Shown: in pieces, positions 59,201 through 64,000 of the stretch
How positions within the stretch are numbered: the stretch's first letter is position 1
Layout: each line of letters starts with the position of its first letter
Notes under the pieces: model-generated
What the model was told of the DNA's origin: nothing
The model's database searches: none
The model's input: only the letters and a program-made list of their open reading frames with translations
NCBI GenBank assembly: GCA_928212115.1
Contig: CAKMRJ010005634.1
Span: 120,301,282-120,365,281 of the forward strand
Origin: Lactuca virosa
Taxonomy: Eukaryota > Streptophyta > Magnoliopsida > Asterales > Asteraceae
Reading direction: 5' to 3'
Length of the DNA: 64,000 nt
Position numbers and translations under genes: made by a program

Positions 59201-60329
59201 TGGATTGAAACAAGCATCTCGCAGATGGAATCTTTGTTTCGATGAGAAAGTCAAAGAGTTTGGATTTTCGAGAAGCGAGGATGAGTACTATGTATATGTC
59301 AAAGCTAGTGGGAGTATAGTTAGCTTTCTGGTGTTGTATGTGGATGACATACTTCTCATTGGAAATGACATTCCAACCTTGCAGGAGGTTAAGTCTTGGA
59401 TTGGGAAGTGTTTCACTATGAAGCACCTCGGGGAAGTTGCTTATATTCTAGGGATAAGGATATTGAGAAACAGGAGTAAAAGACTAATAGGACTTAGTCA
59501 AAGTACCTACTTAGAGAAGGTGTTGAAGCGTTTCAACATGGAGAAATCCAAGAAAGGTGATTTACCTATCCAAAGCAATACCAAACTGAGAAAGACTCAG
59601 AGTCCGAGTACAGAGGCCGAGATAGCAGAGATGAGTCTAGTACCATATGCTTCCGCAATTGGCTCGATCATGTATACTATGACTTGTACTCGCCCTGATG
59701 TGGCCTTTGCTTTGAGCACGGTCAGGAGATATCAAGGGAATCCTGGTAAAGCTCACTGGACTGTGGTAAAGAACATTCTTAAGTACCTACGGAGGACAAA
59801 GGACTAGGTCCTTACCCTCGGTGGGAGTGATGAATTAAGAGTGACAGGGTATAGTGACCCCAACTTTCAGACCGATAATGATAATTTCCGCTCTCAGTCG
59901 GGCTGGGTATTTACCTTGAATGGAGGAGCATTAACTTGGAAAAGTTCCAAACAGGAAACTATAGCTGATTCAACATGCGAATCAGAGTACATAGCGGCAA
60001 GCAAAGCGTCGAAGGAGGCGATATGGCTGAAGAACTTCGTCGGAAACCTTGGAGTTGTACAAACTGTAAAGGAGCCTATGGAGATTTTCTGTGACAGCGA
60101 GAGTGCTGTCGCCTTAACTAAGGAACCAAGGGATCATGGTAGATCCAGACACATCGACAAAAAATATCACTTCATAAGACATCGGATAGAAGAAGGACTC
60201 CTCGTAATAAAGAGGGTATCGTCAGAGGAGAACCCAGCAGATCCCGTTACGAAGGGACTGAGTAGGGTCAAGCACTTGCAACATGTGAGGAGCATTGGGA
60301 TGGAGGACGATATTAGTTTTAATGATTAG
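56286..60329 (+). pseudogene. Copia-A gag-pol polyprotein with six stop codons
   Basis: One frame of about 1348 codons. An ATG at 56303 is out of that frame, so the start is also damaged. Gag opens with RFIFDGSNFNDWIQNIRM and has the zinc knuckle CFYCHDKGHWKRSC near 57105. The protease is VLDTGCGFHIC (57246). Pre-integrase is WHCRLGH (57662) and CESCLLGKMTKSPF. Integrase has HTDVCG, SHRGG (58036, where the second catalytic Asp is His) and ERRNRTF. RT has KWIFKKK, MDVKTAFLNG and an intact YVDD (59337-59348). RNase H has YSDPNF, TCESEYIAAS and FCDSESAVAL. Stops are TGA 56652, TAA 58050, TGA 58398, TAA 58857, TAA 59064 and TAG 59805. No frameshift is needed between them. Confidence 0.95.
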
Positions 60330-61178
60330 ATAGCTATTTAGAAACTTGTAATAGATAATATGTAATTGACATTTGATGATTAAATAAAAGGAGTTTTATT
60401 TATGAGTAAAGTTACTATCTTGTGTCAATTTTTTACTATTGTTTCATTTTTCTTATTTTGACTTCCAGAATAATAAGATTATTCAAACTATCCACAGTTG
60501 AACATACTTTGGAAGTAGGTATTGAGGCAAGACTGTCATGAATTTGGCTTGTAGATTGTCTAAGCGTTTAGACATAGCAAAAGTTTGCTGCAACATTCAT
60601 GAGTGCTCCTGAAATAAGATTTGAGTATTGGATTAATCCCACGCTCACATGAATCACTTCATGGAATTTATCACGAGTGATTCTGAGACGATAATATCAT
60701 ATAGTCTTCAAACCAAGATGTATGAGTTGTTGACTATGAGTTGGTTGTACATTGATAGTGCGAAAATGCATTAGTAACTTGATGTTATAAAACGTGCTAT
60801 TGTGTATGATTTAATGAGTAGTTAGTACATGCATATAAGTCGAAGTTTATCTGTTCCTTTTATCTTTGGAGGATTAAAAGCGATATCTTGGGCCCCTCGA
60901 GGATTTTGTTTTGACTTATGTGCCGGGCCCGGTCAGGATTCAATTGATGTGTTCAATTAAGTTCTATGTCAAACAAATCGGAAATCAGGAAACAAATTGC
61001 TGGACAATAAGTATGACTATGTTCCATGTATTTGTCCACATGATATTTTGAAGAACAGAGGATTCTATGATCCCTTATCTAAATGGCGTGTCAGAGTTCG
61101 ACATCGGCTTTTAATAGCTACAATTTCTAGTCGGTTTTTTAAGTCGTACTTGCAGTTATAGTTATTAGACTTATCCAA
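60330..61178 (+). other. Copia-A 3' untranslated internal region
   Basis: No gene. It is parallel to the minus strand of 42772-44186 in copia-B. Confidence 0.8.
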
Positions 61179-61187
61179 GTGGGAGAC
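61179..61187 (+). promoter_or_regulatory. Copia-A polypurine tract
   Basis: GTGGGAGAC immediately before the 3' LTR; copia-B has the same tract reversed at 42759. Confidence 0.9.
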
Positions 61188-61952
61188 TGTTGGATTAGGT
61201 GTCTAAGCCCATAACTATAATTGGTATGTACTTGACCCGAGAGTAGCATGGTCCATTTGGGTTGCATTCACATGAACAATCTGATAGGATAGATGTTTGA
61301 GAAAGTGGTTATTTATGATTTACTAATATATTATAAGTATAATATATTAATTGAGAAATCATATTATTTAATTAGTATTGATCAAGAATTAATTTGAAAT
61401 TAATTTAGGGATCAAAAGAGACTAATTAAATTAACGGGGACTGATTATGTAAATTAGTGATACATGTGGTTTTGGCTATTGATCCATGATGTGCTAAGTT
61501 TATGTGAGAGTCCATGAAGAGTTAGTCCATATGAGTTAAGGATCATAAGCCTAAGTGTAAGAATTAGGGTTACATATGACTCTTGGAATTCTAACACTAT
61601 ATATGTAACCCTTTAGAACCCAAAATCGGATGCACATGTAATATAGCAAGAGTATAGCCGATTTTGGGGTGTTCTTAACCTCTCTCTCAAGTCCTCCAAT
61701 TGTTGGTGGTGTTTTGTGAAGCATTTGAGGCATCACACTTGAGGTGCTAAGCTCTGAAAGGCCAAGTAATACAAGCTACATAAAGAGGTAATCATCTAAC
61801 TAGTTTTTATGATTCATATATCAAGTTGTATGCTAAATAGGCTTCATGCTTTGGAAAAATTAAATTTGCATGTATAACTAGAGAAAACTTAGATCCAAAG
61901 CATTAGGGTTGTATGTGCACCATAGGGATGTTATAGTGCTCAAAACCCATCA
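61188..61952 (+). mobile_element. Copia-A 3' LTR, 765 bp (family Cop1)
   Basis: TGTTGGATTAGG to AAAACCCATCA. A TATA-like CTATATATG is near 61597. It serves as the complete reference for the Cop1 family in this window. Confidence 0.95.
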
Positions 61953-64000
61953 TCTTTATCATATCTTTTATTACTTTCCTTGTTTATGATTATGTTTTAT
62001 TCGATCATATATAGGTACTTTCTTAGTCAATGGAATGACTGCTCAAGTTGTGTTCAAAACAGATGTTACCCAATCTTTTGTATCTTTTACGCTTAGCAAG
62101 AAGTTTAGCGATGCTCCAGGGACCCTGGATTATCCTTTGGAGGTAGAGATCGCTGACGACCGTTTAATTAGTGCTTTGAGGGTTCACCAGGGTTGTGTTC
62201 TAAACGTGTTCAACAACATGTACTCGATTGATTTGGTTTCAATTCCTCTGCGAGGGTCGACGGTTAATCTGGGTATGGATTGGTTGGGCCCCAATGGGGC
62301 TATGGTTGATTGTGAGCACTAGTTGGTGAGAGTTCGAACCCCAAGTGGGGGAGAACTGGTTATACACGGCAAGGGCGCTCAGCGTATAACGACTCTCTAT
62401 TCAGCTGCGAGAGCTAAGAGATATCTTCATCATGGATGTTCTGGATTTTTGGCCTATGTGGCGGATACTCGATTTTATAGCATGACGATCATGGGCGATG
62501 TGCCCATTGTTTGTGATTTTTCTGATGTGTTTCCTAAGGATTTACCTGGAGTGCCGCCCAAGAGGCAGGTAGAGTTCCAGATTGATTTGGTTCCCGGTGC
62601 GACTCCGATAGCCAAGGCACCATATCGTTTAGCACCTCTAGAGATGAAAGAGTTGTCTACGCAGCTGCAGGAGCTGTTAGACAAAGGATTTATCAGGCCA
62701 AGTAGTTCGCCATGGGGAGCATCGATCCTATTCGTGAAGAAGAAGGATGGTTCACACCGTATGTGTATTTATTATTGGGAGTTGAACAAGCTGATGACGA
62801 AGAACTGATATCCGCTCCCGAGGATCAACGATTTATTTGACCTGCTTCTGGGCGTATCTTGGTTCTCTAAGATTGATTTGCGATCGGGTTACCACCTGAT
62901 GAGGATCAGAGATGAGGATGTGAAGAAAAAGGCATTTAGGACTTATTATGGTCATTACGAGCTTGTGGTGATGTCATTCAGGCTCACTAACGCACCGGCT
63001 GCGTTCATGGATCTCATGAACAGGGTGTATAGGCCGATGATGGATCATTCTGTGATTGTGTACATTGATGATATTTTAGTCTGTTACAAGACCAAGGAGC
63101 AGCATGAGGAGAATCTATGAGAGGTTTTGGAGACCTTGAGCATGGAGAAGTTTTATGCGAAATTCTCCAAGTGTGATTTATGGTTGAGCGAGGTGCAGTT
63201 CTTAGGGCACATCGTCAGCCAAAATGGTATACTGGTCGGCCTGACCAAGATCGAGGCAGTGATGCAGTGAGAAGTTCCAAAGACACCATCTGAGATTAGG
63301 AGCTTCTTGGGTTTAGTAGGTTATTATCGGAAATGTATTCAGGACTTCTCCAAGATTGTTGTTCCATTGACCAATCGACGATGAAGAACGTTACTTTCTA
63401 GTGGGGGCCTGATCAACAAGCAGCTTTTTAGACTTTGAGGCAGAGGTTGTGTGAGGCTCCGATTATGACTCTGCCCGAGGGTATGGAAGATTTCGTGGTT
63501 TATTGCGATGCATCAATTTTGGATTTGGGAGCAGTGTTGATGTAGAGGTTTCATGTGATTGCATAGGCTTCGAGGCAGTTGAAGCTTCACGAGGCGAACT
63601 ACCCTACGCATGATTTGGAGCCGGGGGCTGTGGTTTATTCCCTCAAGATTTGGATGCATTACTTGTATGGGGTCTTGTGCACTATTTATACTGATCACAA
63701 GAGCCTAAGATACCTGATGGATCAGCAGAATTTAAATATGAGACAACGGAGATGGTTGGATGTGGTGAAGAATTATGACTGCAAGATCTTGTATCACCCT
63801 TGGAAGGCCAATGTTGTGGCCGAGGCCTTGAGTCGCAAGGCCACGAGTGCACCCGTCGGAGATCTATTTTGAGGATGATTATTGTTTCTCCACTGTTGGA
63901 TATGATCAAGAAGGTTCAAATGGAAGGGTTGAAATGGGAAAATTGGAAGGATGAAAGTATTAGGGTTCAGATTCCGTTATTTGTCATGGATAGTCGTGTG
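61953..64000 (+). pseudogene. Gypsy-B protease, reverse transcriptase and RNase H
   Basis: The protease frame begins GTFLVNGMTAQVVF near 62013, but the DSG motif is replaced (K-T-D), so it is inactive. GMDWLGPNGAMVDCEH ends in a TAG at 62320. The same frame continues with VFPKDLPGVPPKRQVEF and FVKKKDGSHRMC, a TGA at 62806, SKIDLRSGYHLMRI, and an intact YIDD at 63061-63072, then a TGA at 63118. After several stops and a shift RNase H is seen with YCDASILDLGAV (63501), and in 63579-63872 with HDLEPGAVVY, YTDHKSLRYL and LYHPWKANVV. The last VADALS motif is VAEALS. The reading goes on past the window. Confidence 0.9.

Larger units (their letters stand above)
54820..61952 (+). mobile_element. Copia-A, near-complete Ty1/copia element with truncated 5' LTR
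   Basis: It has a 91-bp 5' LTR remnant, primer site, leader, a single-frame gag-pol, 3' non-coding region, polypurine tract and a 765-bp 3' LTR. It lies in the gag-protease junction of gypsy-B, whose reading resumes at 61953. No target duplication is present, as expected after loss of the 5' LTR start. Confidence 0.95.
53119..64000 (+). mobile_element. Gypsy-B, Ty3/gypsy element, right end outside window
   Basis: It starts TGTAACATCC after TGGAA (53114-53118, expected left duplication). LTR sequence passes into gag near 53966, gag reads to 54816, copia-A interrupts, and protease to RNase H follow at 61953-63872. It is related to gypsy-A at protein level but has a different LTR. Primer site and Gag N-terminus are missing. 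The 3' part is beyond 64000. Confidence 0.9.

Overview
This is a repeat-dense stretch of a plant nuclear genome. The evidence is Ty1/copia and Ty3/gypsy LTR retrotransposons, primer sites of the initiator-Met-tRNA type (TGGTATCAGAGCC and variants), chromodomain gypsy polyproteins, TA/GA microsatellites and high AT content. The LTR styles remind me of Asteraceae such as lettuce; that is recollection, not something proven here. I found no intact host gene, no rRNA or tRNA gene and no bacterial-type feature. Nearly everything recognisable is a retroelement or a wreck of one.

Layout, left half. 1-4019: a minus-strand copia LTR abuts a minus-strand gypsy element (internal leader plus gag start, then its 5' LTR). 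4020-6906: the 3' end of a plus-strand chromodomain gypsy and its 3' LTR. 6907-13309: a copia element (copia-D) running from late integrase to its 3' LTR, split by a minus-strand solo LTR at 8569-11383. 13310-14109: a broken minus-strand gene resembling the RPA1-like/DUF223 OB-fold family, apparently the target of copia-D. 15984-23326: copia-C, which lacks reverse transcriptase and RNase H and carries a minus solo LTR (17775-21473) that itself contains a plus solo LTR (18933-20829). 25239-26454: a PIF/Harbinger-like DNA element. 27640-28320: a Mutator-like transposase remnant with a SWIM finger.

Layout, right half. From about 30.9 kb to the end the window is one old copia (copia-E) opened by three independent insertions: gypsy-A (33499-41621, target duplication GAATG), copia-B on the minus strand (41960-52660, duplication CTAAT), and gypsy-B (53119 to beyond the window). 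Each of these was hit again: gypsy-A's 5' LTR by a copia solo LTR (34452-35241), copia-B's 5' LTR by a 3.55-kb non-autonomous LTR element (48272-51824, duplication GGTTT), and gypsy-B by copia-A (54820-61952). Pieces of copia-E lie at 32503-33498, 41627-41959 and 52666-53118 and read in order.

No coding region here looks competent. Copia-A is closest: gag-pol is one continuous frame broken only by six stop codons, with an altered integrase catalytic Asp. The most unusual signal is not a gene. LTR families that differ in sequence each carry clusters of their own short palindromic word upstream of the TATA box, and several carry a second cluster of hairpin words in the transcribed part. One word, ACTCGACGAGT, is shared by a gypsy LTR and a copia leader. 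Copia leaders also conserve a palindromic GGTTAACC-centred word that could be an RNA dimer or packaging signal.
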